A DNA stretch of 51,382 bases. Source: VBDM01 sp035499735. GTDB lineage: Bacteria > Pseudomonadota > Gammaproteobacteria > Burkholderiales > SG8-39. Within the stretch, counting starts at the first letter, position 1. Each line of letters begins with the position of its first letter. The notes under the pieces are model-generated. The model saw only the letters and a list, made by a program, of their open reading frames with translations, was not told where the DNA came from and made no database searches. The position numbers and the translations under genes were made by a program. This document shows, in pieces, positions 14,690 through 25,496 of this stretch. The stretch is from NCBI GenBank assembly GCA_035499735.1, contig DATJYC010000035.1:1-51382 (forward strand). The letters are read 5' to 3'.

Positions 14690-16416
14690 TTCGGTGGCTG
14701 CCGGAGCGCCCGCGTCGCCGCCTGGTCGACCGAAAGATCTTCCCTGAGCACGACGCCGTACTCGGTTTGCGCCGCCTCCCGAGACACGAGCTCCTCGATC
14801 ACGTCCCAGCGCACGCGCTCCGGGTCGCGCTCGCACGGGTCTCCCCAGCCGCCGCCGCCGCCGGTGCGCACGATGACGTCCGAATCCGTCGTCACCGGCT
14901 TGTGGCTGCCGTGCATCATGCGGTATTCGCCGCTCCCGGCGGCGCGCAGGTAGTAGCCGCCCGATTCCCCGGCCCCGCCTCCCCACAGCCCCCACGCCGG
15001 ACAGCCCCTGCGGTTCGCGCGCTCGAAATTCCATTTCCCGTCGACGAAGTTGCGCAGCTCGAAGTCGATCCCGAGCCCTCCCCTGAATTTTCCCGCCCCG
15101 CCCGAGTCGCGGCGCAGCGCTCTGGCCTTCACCAGCACCGGGCACTTCATCTCGATGCCCTCGATCGAGCCGTTGCGCACGTCTCCTTGGCACACCGACA
15201 CCGTCGCCGACTCGCCGTCCTCGAAGGGACGGCCGCCCCAGCCCCCGCCTTCGATGCTCTGCACCACGAAGCGCCGCTTCGATCGCGGGTGCACGCCGAA
15301 GAACACGACCGACCCGCCGAGAAGACCGTGGTGTGCGGCGGGGATCCTGTCCGGCATCGCGCGGGCGAGCGCGCTGACGATGGTCTCGACGACCGTCGGC
15401 ACGAAGATGCTCCATGCCGCCATGGGCGCGGGAAAGCGCGCCATCATGATGCTGCCCTCGGGGATGATCACCTCGAGGGCGCGGAACGAGCCCTCGTTGA
15501 CGGGATCGAGCGGGCCGGTCAGCGCCTTGTAGGCGACGCGTGCGCCGGCGAGCGTGCGCGAGTTCACAGCGGCCTTGCGTTCGGCCGAGCAGCCGGACAG
15601 GTCGATGGTCATCGCGCCGGACTTCACCGTCACTTTCGCGTGGATGGGCACCCGCTCGTCCGGCGTGACCCCGTCGTCGTCGAAGAAGGACTCGGCCTCG
15701 TAGACGCCGTCGGCGAGGCGGGCGACGGCCTTGCGGCACTTCGCCTCGGTCTCGTCGAAGATCCTCGCGATCGCGGCGAGCACCGTACTCCTGCCGTACT
15801 TGCGGAACAGCTCGTCGAAGCGCCGGGCGCCCAGCCTGCACGCGGCGATCTGCGAGTTGAGATCCCCCAGCGACGATTCGGGGAAGCGGATGTTGTCGCG
15901 GACGACTCGATGCAGCGTGTCGTTCAGCCTGCCGCCTTCGTAGATCTTCAGCTGGTCGAGCTGAAGGCCCTCCTGCCAGGGGTCGGGCACCTCGGGCCCG
16001 GCGCCGAACCCCGTGCTCGTTCCGCCGACGTCGATCCAGTGGGCGCGCACCATCGAGAAGGCGAGCAGCTCGCCTTCGAAGAAGCAGGGCACGTAGACCA
16101 CCACGTTGTTCAGGTGCTGCCCGGCGACGGCCTGGTGGTTGGTGATGAGGACGTCTCCGGGACGAAACCCCTTCCTGCCGTAGCGCTTCACCGCGTCGGT
16201 GATGACGACGCCCAGGTCGGCGATGAAGTGCGACACGCCGCCCACGTTCTGGCTCACCAGCTCCCCGTCGGCGTTCACCAGCGCGGTGCAGAAATCGCGC
16301 ACTTCGTAGATCATCATGTTGTACGACGTGCGCTGGAGGTCCACCGCCATCTCGTTGGCGATCGCCGGGAGCGCGTTGCGGATCACCTCCAGCGTCACGG
16401 GGTGGAGCTTCTTCAC
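14686..16416 (-). CDS. hyuB: Hydantoinase/oxoprolinase subunit B
   Basis: A 576-residue HyuB-type subunit, acting with HyuA in ATP-dependent opening of a cyclic amide such as a hydantoin or 5-oxoproline. It begins with VTLEVIRNALPAIANEM, the standard HyuB start, and has LITNHQAVAGQHLNNV and the glycine-rich end TGGGGGWGDPCERDPE. I use the GTG at 16416, which overlaps the hyuA stop (GTGA). The exact substrate cannot be inferred. Confidence 0.9.
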   Translation of the reverse strand: MKKLHPVTLEVIRNALPAIANEMAVDLQRTSYNMMIYEVRDFCTALVNADGELVSQNVGGVSHFIADLGVVITDAVKRYGRKGFRPGDVLITNHQAVAGQHLNNVVVYVPCFFEGELLAFSMVRAHWIDVGGTSTGFGAGPEVPDPWQEGLQLDQLKIYEGGRLNDTLHRVVRDNIRFPESSLGDLNSQIAACRLGARRFDELFRKYGRSTVLAAIARIFDETEAKCRKAVARLADGVYEAESFFDDDGVTPDERVPIHAKVTVKSGAMTIDLSGCSAERKAAVNSRTLAGARVAYKALTGPLDPVNEGSFRALEVIIPEGSIMMARFPAPMAAWSIFVPTVVETIVSALARAMPDRIPAAHHGLLGGSVVFFGVHPRSKRRFVVQSIEGGGWGGRPFEDGESATVSVCQGDVRNGSIEGIEMKCPVLVKARALRRDSGGAGKFRGGLGIDFELRNFVDGKWNFERANRRGCPAWGLWGGGAGESGGYYLRAAGSGEYRMMHGSHKPVTTDSDVIVRTGGGGGWGDPCERDPERVRWDVIEELVSREAAQTEYGVVLREDLSVDQAATRALRQPPK

Positions 16417-18452
16417 CGTTCGCCTCGCACCGAGATCAGCAGCTCGCCGGTCTTCGCGACCGTGAGCACGTCGCCCTTGAACAGCACCGTGGTCGTCCCG
16501 TGCTCGCGCACCAGCGCCGGCCCGGCGATTCGCGCCCCGGCGCCGAGCTCCTCGCGCCGGTATACCGGGCAGGACACCGGACGTGAGGCGTCTCCGAGAT
16601 AGACGCTGGCGCGGCGCGCGGCCTTCGTCCTGCGTCCGGCGGGGAGCCGCGGGATCCTCAGGCCGGGGCGCCGGCCCACGGCGGCAAGCCGGATATTGAC
16701 GATTTCGACCGGCTCGCCCGGCGAGTGATGCGCGTAGCGCCGCTCGTAGAGCGCGTCGAACGCCGCGCGGATCGCCGCTCGCGCGCCCGCCCGGATCTGC
16801 CTCGCGCTCACGGGAACCGGAAGCGTAAACTCCTGGCCGACGTAGCGGAGGTCGAGGGCGATGCGGTGCTCGGCGCGCCTTCCGTTCCTCAGCACCGACG
16901 CCGACTCCGCCACCATCTCCGAGAGCGTGCGCTCGATCTGCGCGAAATCGACCGCGCCCAAGTCGGCGTAGAAGGTGCGGATGAAATCGTGGCGCTCGTC
17001 GGCCGATAGCATGCCGAGCGCCGAGAAATGCGCCGGATACCTGGGAACGATCACCCTGGGGATGTGCAACTCGCGCGCGATCGCCAGCACGTGTAGCGGT
17101 CCCGCGCCGCCCGAGGCGACCAGCGCGAAATCGCGCGGATCGTAGCCCTTGGCCACCGAGACCTCGCGCACCGCGAGCGACATCTTGGAAACCGCGATAT
17201 CGACGACTGCCTGCGCCGCCGCGGTCGCCGAAAGCCTGAGGGGTTCCGCGATCCTCCGCCTGATGCCCTCCTCCGCGGCCTTCGCGTCGAGCTTCATCTC
17301 GCCGCCCAGGAAATCGTCGGCGTCGAGCCGCCCCAGCACCAGATTCGCGTCCGTGATGGTCGGCTCCGTTCCGCCTCCGCGGTAGCAGATCGGCCCGGGC
17401 TCCGCGCCGGCGCTCTGCGGCCCCACCTTGAGCGCGCCGACGTCGTCGATCCAGGCGATGCTGCCCCCGCCCGCGCCGACCTCGACCAGGTCGACGACCG
17501 GCACCATCACGGGGTGGCCGCTCGCGTAGCCGCCGACGTAGTACCCCGGCGCCATCGTCGGCTCGCCGCCGCGGATGAGGCTCGCCTTCGCCGTGGTGCC
17601 GCCCATGTCGAAGGAGATCAGGTCGGGGCAGGCGAGCGCGCGGCCGACCCGCGCCGAAGCGATGATCCCGCCGACCGGCCCCGACTCCATCATCGCGACC
17701 GGGCGCCCGGTGGCGACCTCGGGCGTCATGACGCCGCCGTTCGATTGCATGATGGTGAGCTCGCCGCGCATGCCGATCCCCGCAAGGCTCTCCTTGAGGC
17801 TGCGGACGTATCCGCCGACCCGCGGCCCGATGTAGGCGTTGACGACGGCGGTCGAAGTGCGCTCGAACTCGCGGTACTCGCGCAGGATCTCGTGCGAGAG
17901 AGAAACGTAGGCCCCGGGCAGCATGCGGCGCACGATCTCGCCCGCCGCGCGCTCGTGCCCGGGATTGGCGTAGGAGTGGAGAAAGCACACGGCGACCGCC
18001 TCGACGCCTTCGCCCGCGAGCGCGCGGCAGGCGTCTTCGACGCTCGCGGTCCGCAGGGGCTCGCGGACCTCGCCCGAGGCGAGCAGGCGCTCGTCGATCT
18101 CCCGGGTGAGGTGGCGGGGCACCAGCGGCCGGTGGCGGTGGAAGAACAGGTTGTACGACTCGGGGCGGTTGCCCCTCCCGATGAAATAGACGTCGCGGGT
18201 GCCGCGGGTCACGATCAGGCCGGTCTTCGCGCCCGTTCGCTCGATCAGCGTGTTGATCGCCGTGGTCGACCCGTGGATCAGCTCGGAGACCGCCGCGCAG
18301 TCCACCCCGCTCTTCTTCAGGCAGTCGACGATGCCCTGCACCAGCCGCGCGGGAGTGGTAAGGCTCTTCGCCTGCGAGAACCGGCCCGTGGCCTCGTCGA
18401 ACGCCATCAGGTCGGTAAATGTCCCCCCGATATCGATCGCGACAACAGTCAT
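16413..18452 (-). CDS. hyuA: Hydantoinase/oxoprolinase subunit A
   Basis: A 679-residue ATP-binding subunit. The actin-like phosphate loop is VAIDIGGTFTDLMAFD at the N-terminus; later motifs are LIHGSTTAINTLIERTGAK, SFDMGGTTAKASL and VGAGGGSIAWID, all hallmarks of HyuA. The start at 18452 is followed directly by this motif. It is the first gene of a three-gene operon with hyuB and the MmgE/PrpD gene, and is divergent from tag across 69 bases. A TATATC element 20 bases upstream of the start could be a -10 site. Confidence 0.92.
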   Translation of the reverse strand: MTVVAIDIGGTFTDLMAFDEATGRFSQAKSLTTPARLVQGIVDCLKKSGVDCAAVSELIHGSTTAINTLIERTGAKTGLIVTRGTRDVYFIGRGNRPESYNLFFHRHRPLVPRHLTREIDERLLASGEVREPLRTASVEDACRALAGEGVEAVAVCFLHSYANPGHERAAGEIVRRMLPGAYVSLSHEILREYREFERTSTAVVNAYIGPRVGGYVRSLKESLAGIGMRGELTIMQSNGGVMTPEVATGRPVAMMESGPVGGIIASARVGRALACPDLISFDMGGTTAKASLIRGGEPTMAPGYYVGGYASGHPVMVPVVDLVEVGAGGGSIAWIDDVGALKVGPQSAGAEPGPICYRGGGTEPTITDANLVLGRLDADDFLGGEMKLDAKAAEEGIRRRIAEPLRLSATAAAQAVVDIAVSKMSLAVREVSVAKGYDPRDFALVASGGAGPLHVLAIARELHIPRVIVPRYPAHFSALGMLSADERHDFIRTFYADLGAVDFAQIERTLSEMVAESASVLRNGRRAEHRIALDLRYVGQEFTLPVPVSARQIRAGARAAIRAAFDALYERRYAHHSPGEPVEIVNIRLAAVGRRPGLRIPRLPAGRRTKAARRASVYLGDASRPVSCPVYRREELGAGARIAGPALVREHGTTTVLFKGDVLTVAKTGELLISVRGER

Positions 18453-18521
18453 CCCGCCTGAATGATATAGCGTTCGGGCACGAGGCGGGCTCCTCGTGAT
18501 TCCGGCGGGTATCATCCGCAG

Positions 18522-19121
18522 ATGAGCGGGACGAACGACAAGGGGCGCTGTCCCTGGTGTCTGGGGAGCGATCCCTACCGTCGCTATCACGACCAAGAGT
18601 GGGGCGTGCCCGTTCACGACGACCGGAGGCTGTTCGAGCTTCTGATTCTCGAGGGGGCGCAGGCGGGCCTGTCCTGGTCGACCATCCTCAACAAGCGCGG
18701 AAACTACCGCAGGGCCTTCGCGAGCTTCGACGCCGCGAAGGTCGCGCGCTTCGGCCTGCGCGACGTGAAGCGCTTGATGGCGGACGCCGGCATCGTGCGC
18801 AACCGGCTCAAGATCGAGTCGACGATAACCAATGCGCGCGCGTTTCTCGAGGTGCGCCGCGAGTTCGGCTCCTTCGACGCCTACCTGTGGGGCTTCGTCG
18901 ACGGCCTGCCGCTGCAATCCCGCCGCCGAACGATGAAGGACGTGCCGGACCGCACCCCCGCGTCCGACGCGATCAGCCGGGATCTCAAACGCAGGGGCTT
19001 CCGCTTCGTCGGCACTACCATCGTCTACGCCTTCATGCAGGCGGTCGGCATGGCCAACGATCATCTCGTGACTTGCTACCGCCACGCCCAGCTAGCGGGT
19101 GCTAAACTTCGAGGACGATGA
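18522..19121 (+). CDS. tag: DNA-3-methyladenine glycosylase I
   Basis: A 199-residue base-excision repair enzyme that removes 3-methyladenine. It shows RCPWC with YHDQEWGVP at the N-terminus and CYRH near the C-terminus; these Cys and His residues are the zinc ligands of Tag. QAGLSWSTILNKR and FRFVGTTIVYAFMQAVGMANDH complete the family pattern. Its stop overlaps the first AlgH-like start by 4 bases, so an exported protein is coupled to a DNA repair gene. Confidence 0.95.
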   Translation: MSGTNDKGRCPWCLGSDPYRRYHDQEWGVPVHDDRRLFELLILEGAQAGLSWSTILNKRGNYRRAFASFDAAKVARFGLRDVKRLMADAGIVRNRLKIESTITNARAFLEVRREFGSFDAYLWGFVDGLPLQSRRRTMKDVPDRTPASDAISRDLKRRGFRFVGTTIVYAFMQAVGMANDHLVTCYRHAQLAGAKLRGR

Positions 19122-19771
19122 TGCGCGAAGGAACGGCGGCGAGAGGGCTTGCGTTTGTTGCGATGCTCGCGCTCGCTTGCATCCCGCTGACGAGGGTCCG
19201 GGCCCAGGAAGGCGACCCCGGCGGCGCAATCACGCTGGTCGCAACCCCGCGCCTGATCGATCCCGACTACCGCGGCACGGTGCTGCTCGTCGTGCCGATC
19301 GAGAACAGCCGGCACGTGGGCGTCATCATCAATCGCCCCACCGGGCGCTCGCTCGCGAGCCTGTTCCCCGAGCACGCCCCCTCCAAGCTCGTGCGCGATC
19401 CGGTCTATTTCGGCGGGCCGATGCTGCGTCAGGCGATATTCGCCGTGGTCCACACGGACCACACGCCCGGGCCAGGCTCGATCCAGATGATGAAGGAGCT
19501 GTTCCTCGCCACCCAGGGCACCGTCGTCGATCACATCATCGAGGCGACGCCCAACGAGGCGCGCTACTACGTGGGCTACGTCGCCTGGCGGCCCGGCGAG
19601 CTGCGGCAGGAGGTCGACCGCGGCCTGTGGTACGTGCTCGACGCGGACCCGGATCTCGTATTCCGCAAGGACCCGGGGAGCCTCTGGGAGGAGCTGCTCA
19701 GGCGCGCGCGCGCCGTGACCGCAGCCTCGCCCGGGCAATTCGGCGTCCTAGCCGCATCCGGCCTAGAGTAG
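19118..19771 (+). CDS. Exported YqgE/AlgH-family protein, copy 1
   Basis: A 217-residue protein with a probable signal peptide (about residues 1-29, ending RVRAQ). The rest is a full YqgE/AlgH domain: DPDYRGTVLLVVPIE, VGVIINRPTGRSL, DPVYFGGPM and YYVGYVAWRPGELRQEV. The ordinary YqgE is cytoplasmic and lacks a signal sequence, so this is a variant. It is followed after 3 bases by a second such gene. Function is unknown. Confidence 0.85.
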   Translation: MMREGTAARGLAFVAMLALACIPLTRVRAQEGDPGGAITLVATPRLIDPDYRGTVLLVVPIENSRHVGVIINRPTGRSLASLFPEHAPSKLVRDPVYFGGPMLRQAIFAVVHTDHTPGPGSIQMMKELFLATQGTVVDHIIEATPNEARYYVGYVAWRPGELRQEVDRGLWYVLDADPDLVFRKDPGSLWEELLRRARAVTAASPGQFGVLAASGLE

Positions 19772-19774
19772 GCG

Positions 19775-20380
19775 ATGAAGCCGTCCTGCCGGGCCGCGCT
19801 GCTCGGGCTGCTCGTGGTCGCGGCCGCCGCGCACGCGCAGGTTCCGCACAGGTCGCTGCTTCTCATCGCGAGGCCGGGCCTGCCCGATCCGAACTTCCGG
19901 GAAACCGTCGTGCTCGCGGTCCATTCCGAGGGCGCGGAGACGACCGGCGTGATCATCAACCGTCCCACCAACCGCTCGCTCGCCGACCTGCTTCCGAGCA
20001 AGCGCTTCGAAACCTTCACCGACCCCATCTTCTTCGGCGGACCCGTCGCCCCGCAGGGACTGTTCGCCCTGTTCGAGTCGCCCAAGTATTCCGGCCCGGC
20101 GGTGCCGATGATGCCCGGGATCTACCTCGCGGTGCTCCCGGATTCGGTCGACGCGCTGCTCAGCAAGCCCCCGGCGAAGATCCGCTTTTTCTCCGGCTAT
20201 TCCGGCTGGGCGCCCGGGCAACTGCAGGCCGAGCTCGACCGGGGCGACTGGTACGTCGTCGACGCCGAGGCGAAGACGATCTTCCAGCAGGACACTTCCA
20301 GGCTGTGGCAGGACATGCTGGCGAGGGCGCGCGCCGTGCGCGCGAGCGCGGCGCCGCTTCTTACTTCTTCAGCCCGATGA
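19775..20380 (+). CDS. Exported YqgE/AlgH-family protein, copy 2
   Basis: A 201-residue paralogue of the preceding gene, with a clean signal peptide (MKPSCRAALLGLLVVAAAAHAQ). The same landmarks occur in the same order: DPNFRETVVLAVH, TGVIINRPTNRSL, DPIFFGGPV and FFSGYSGWAPGQLQAEL. The two copies look well diverged, so the duplication is not recent. The 3' end overlaps a convergent Bug gene by 20 bases. Confidence 0.86.
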   Translation: MKPSCRAALLGLLVVAAAAHAQVPHRSLLLIARPGLPDPNFRETVVLAVHSEGAETTGVIINRPTNRSLADLLPSKRFETFTDPIFFGGPVAPQGLFALFESPKYSGPAVPMMPGIYLAVLPDSVDALLSKPPAKIRFFSGYSGWAPGQLQAELDRGDWYVVDAEAKTIFQQDTSRLWQDMLARARAVRASAAPLLTSSAR

Positions 20381-21311
20381 GCTGCATGAGGCGGGCGAGC
20401 TCGACGTCCTCCTTCGCGATCAGCTCGCCGAACTCCGCGGCGGGCATGAACGCGGGGTGCACGCCGAGCTTCTCGCAGGCCTGAGCGAAGTCGGGGCTCT
20501 CCGCGGTCTTCCTGATCGCGGCCTCGAGCACCGAGATCGCGGCCTTCGGCGTTCCCTTCGGCGTTGCGATCCCGCGCCAGGCGGCGAGCGACACGTCGAA
20601 GCCCTGCTCACGCGCCGTGGGCACGTCCGGGAGCGCCGGGTCGCGCGCCGGGACCAGCGCGGCGAGCAGCCGCACCTGCCCCGACTTGACGTACGCGGAC
20701 AGCGCCGCGGGAAGCTGCATCACCGCATCGACCTCTCCCCCGAGCAGGCTCGGAACGACCTGCGCTTGGCCGAACGGGACGTCGACGACCGTTCCGCCCG
20801 TTGCCCTGAACAGCGCTACCGAGGAGATATGCGTGTGGCTGCCCGCACCCGAGTTTCCGACGGTGATGCCCTTGGGGCGCGATTTCGCGTCCGCGACCAG
20901 ATCGGCGAGCGTCTTCCATTTGGAATCGGCCTTCACCGCGAGCACCGGCGCCTCCACCAGCACGCGCGCTACCGGATCGAACTCGCGGTAGTCGAAAGGC
21001 AGCATGCCCGAGTGAAAGGTCGTCGAGATCGAGTTCGAATTCCAGACCACGGAGTAGCCGTCCGCCTTCTGCAAGGCGACGTACTTGTAGCCGATCGCGC
21101 CGCCGGCGCCGGGGCGGTCGAAGACGATCACCTTGGCGCCGCCGAGCTGCTTCGACATGCCGTCGGCGAGCAGCCGCGCGGTGACGTCGGCCGACGAGCC
21201 AGCCGGGAAGAGGACGGTGATCTCGACGGGGCCTTTGTTGGGAAACGCGGGCTCCTGGGCGTAGGCCGGCGCGGCGAGCACCGCGCCGAGGAATAACCAA
21301 GCTGCTCTCAT
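20361..21311 (-). CDS. Bug/TctC-family solute receptor
   Basis: A 316-residue periplasmic receptor with a signal peptide ending AYAQ. Hallmarks are VEITVLFPAGSSADVTAR near the mature N-terminus, FDRPGAGGAIGYKYVA, and PKGITVGNSGAGSHTHIS. The start at 21311 follows AGGAGAG. It lies just downstream of a Gfo/Idh/MocA oxidoreductase and a GlcG/HbpS gene on the same strand, so the three may serve one uptake and catabolic route. The ligand is unknown. Confidence 0.9.
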   Translation of the reverse strand: MRAAWLFLGAVLAAPAYAQEPAFPNKGPVEITVLFPAGSSADVTARLLADGMSKQLGGAKVIVFDRPGAGGAIGYKYVALQKADGYSVVWNSNSISTTFHSGMLPFDYREFDPVARVLVEAPVLAVKADSKWKTLADLVADAKSRPKGITVGNSGAGSHTHISSVALFRATGGTVVDVPFGQAQVVPSLLGGEVDAVMQLPAALSAYVKSGQVRLLAALVPARDPALPDVPTAREQGFDVSLAAWRGIATPKGTPKAAISVLEAAIRKTAESPDFAQACEKLGVHPAFMPAAEFGELIAKEDVELARLMQLIGLKK

Positions 21312-21325
21312 AGCTCTCTCCTGTC

Positions 21326-22327
21326 TCAATCCTTCGCGAGGATCTCGGCGACCTCGACGCGCCGCCCCTCGCGCGCCGAGACGATGCCCGCTCTTATCAC
21401 GGCAAGCGATCGGGTCGCCGCTTCCCCGTCCATCTCCGGCGCGCCTTCCCCGCGCGCCGCCCTGGCGAACTCCTCGAGCTCTTCCACGAACGTATCGTTC
21501 CTCGGGCACGCGACCGCGTTCGCGCTCGTGGCACCGCGTTTCAGCGCGCGCAGGCCCGAGTGCATATCGTAATACGCCGACGCTTCCTTGCCGTACAGGT
21601 TCATCAGGTAATACTCGGACGCCGAAGCGTAGCTCGCGTTGAGCGTCGAAAGCGCACCGTCTTCATGCTCGAGCACCAGGCTCGCGACGTCGGGGTTGTC
21701 ACCGGGCAGCACCAGCTGAGCGAGGCTTCCGCTGACCGCCTTCACGGGGCCGAGCAGGTATTCGAGCACGTCGCTGTAATGGATGCCGATCTGCAGCATC
21801 ACGCCGCCGGGCATCCCTTCGGCCGTGTACCGCCACGAATTGAGATCGATCTTCCCCAGGCGGTCGCGGCTGATGTTGGCCTCGGCGTTCACGAGCTTGC
21901 CGAACTCGCCGGCGTCGATCCGCTGCCTGATCCAGCGGAAGTGGCTCTCGCGGCGGCGCTGGTAGCCGAGCGCGAGCACCACTTTCGCCTTGCGGCAGGC
22001 CTCGGCAATCTTCCGACCTTCGGAGACGGTGTTGGCGATCGGCTTGTCGAGGAAGACGTGCTTGCCGGCTTCGGCGGCGGCGCGCGTCGTCTCGAGGTGC
22101 ACGTTGTTCGGCGTGGTGTTGACGATCGCCTCGATCGAACGGTCCTTGAGGATCGCCTCGTAGCTCGGCGCGGCGGAGCACCCGTACTTCGCGGCGAACG
22201 CCTTGCGCTTGTCCTCCGAGCGCGTGAAGCAGGCGACGATCTTCAGCTTCTTCGAGCGCTGGATGGCGTCGGCGAGAACGTCCGACCACCAGCCCATGCC
22301 GATGCACGCGACGCGCAGTGGCTCCAT
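21326..22327 (-). CDS. Gfo/Idh/MocA-family oxidoreductase
   Basis: A 333-residue NAD(P)-dependent oxidoreductase. The Rossmann segment is LRVACIGMGWWSDVLADAI; the family signature AGKHVFLDKPIANTVSEG contains the conserved lysine of the EKP-like motif (here DKP). The C-terminal sheet domain is complete. Substrates in this family are usually sugars, inositols or sugar-like alcohols, but the exact one cannot be inferred. The stop is 14 bases before the Bug receptor start. Confidence 0.9.
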   Translation of the reverse strand: MEPLRVACIGMGWWSDVLADAIQRSKKLKIVACFTRSEDKRKAFAAKYGCSAAPSYEAILKDRSIEAIVNTTPNNVHLETTRAAAEAGKHVFLDKPIANTVSEGRKIAEACRKAKVVLALGYQRRRESHFRWIRQRIDAGEFGKLVNAEANISRDRLGKIDLNSWRYTAEGMPGGVMLQIGIHYSDVLEYLLGPVKAVSGSLAQLVLPGDNPDVASLVLEHEDGALSTLNASYASASEYYLMNLYGKEASAYYDMHSGLRALKRGATSANAVACPRNDTFVEELEEFARAARGEGAPEMDGEAATRSLAVIRAGIVSAREGRRVEVAEILAKD

Positions 22328-22328
22328 T

Positions 22329-22784
22329 CTACTTCGGCTTCGCCCCCTCAGCTGCGACGAGCACTTCCACGGACTCCCGCGCGATGCGCTCGTCGGTCGC
22401 CCAGTCGCCGCCGCTCACGCCGACGCCGCCGATGCACTCGCCGTCGACGATCACCGGACAGCCGCCTTCCATCGCCGTCCAGCGCTCGGGGCCCGCGGCG
22501 AGCGCGAGGCCGAGCGCGTGCGCGACGTCGAGTGCCTGCCCTTGAGCTCCGTGAGAGGAGGTCGGCCGCTTGTTCGAGGCGCAGCACACGGCCTTGGTGG
22601 TCGCGGAGTGGACGGTGTGAAAGCGCCCTCCGTCCATGCGTTCGATCACGACGATATGCCCGCCCGAATCGGCGACTACGACGGAAATGGAGATGCCGGC
22701 CTGCCTGGCTTTGGCGACCGCGGTATCGGCTATCTTCTTGGCCCCGGCGTGGGTGAGGCGCTTGGAGTCGGCGACATACGTCAC
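22329..22784 (-). CDS. GlcG/HbpS-family protein
   Basis: A 151-residue protein of the GlcG/HbpS (DUF336) fold. Typical parts are LTHAGAKKIADTAVAKARQ, ISVVVADSGGHIVVIERMDG, and GECIGGVGVSGGDWATDE at the C-terminus. Some members bind haem and others lie in glycolate or diol operons; no function can be fixed here. The stop codon ends one base before the oxidoreductase start, so they are cotranscribed. Confidence 0.88.
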   Translation of the reverse strand: MTYVADSKRLTHAGAKKIADTAVAKARQAGISISVVVADSGGHIVVIERMDGGRFHTVHSATTKAVCCASNKRPTSSHGAQGQALDVAHALGLALAAGPERWTAMEGGCPVIVDGECIGGVGVSGGDWATDERIARESVEVLVAAEGAKPK

Positions 22785-22793
22785 CCTCGGATT

Positions 22794-25400
<2,607 letters not shown>

Positions 25401-25410
25401 GGCTGTGCAG

Positions 25411-25436
25411 GTGGGGGATTCACCGCGGTTTTCAAG
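25411..25436 (-). promoter_or_regulatory. Sigma-32-like heat-shock promoter of clpB
   Basis: Read on the minus strand, CTTGAAA (25436-25430) is followed after 12 bases by CCCCCAC (25417-25411). This matches the heat-shock consensus CTTGAAA and CCCCAT with near-normal spacing. Transcription would begin around 25404, only about 4 bases before the clpB ATG. Confidence 0.6.
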
Positions 25437-25496
25437 GCCGAGAGCCGCTATTTTGCGCTTTTCCAGCCCGCGAGTCTTGGCTTAGACTTGCCCGCC

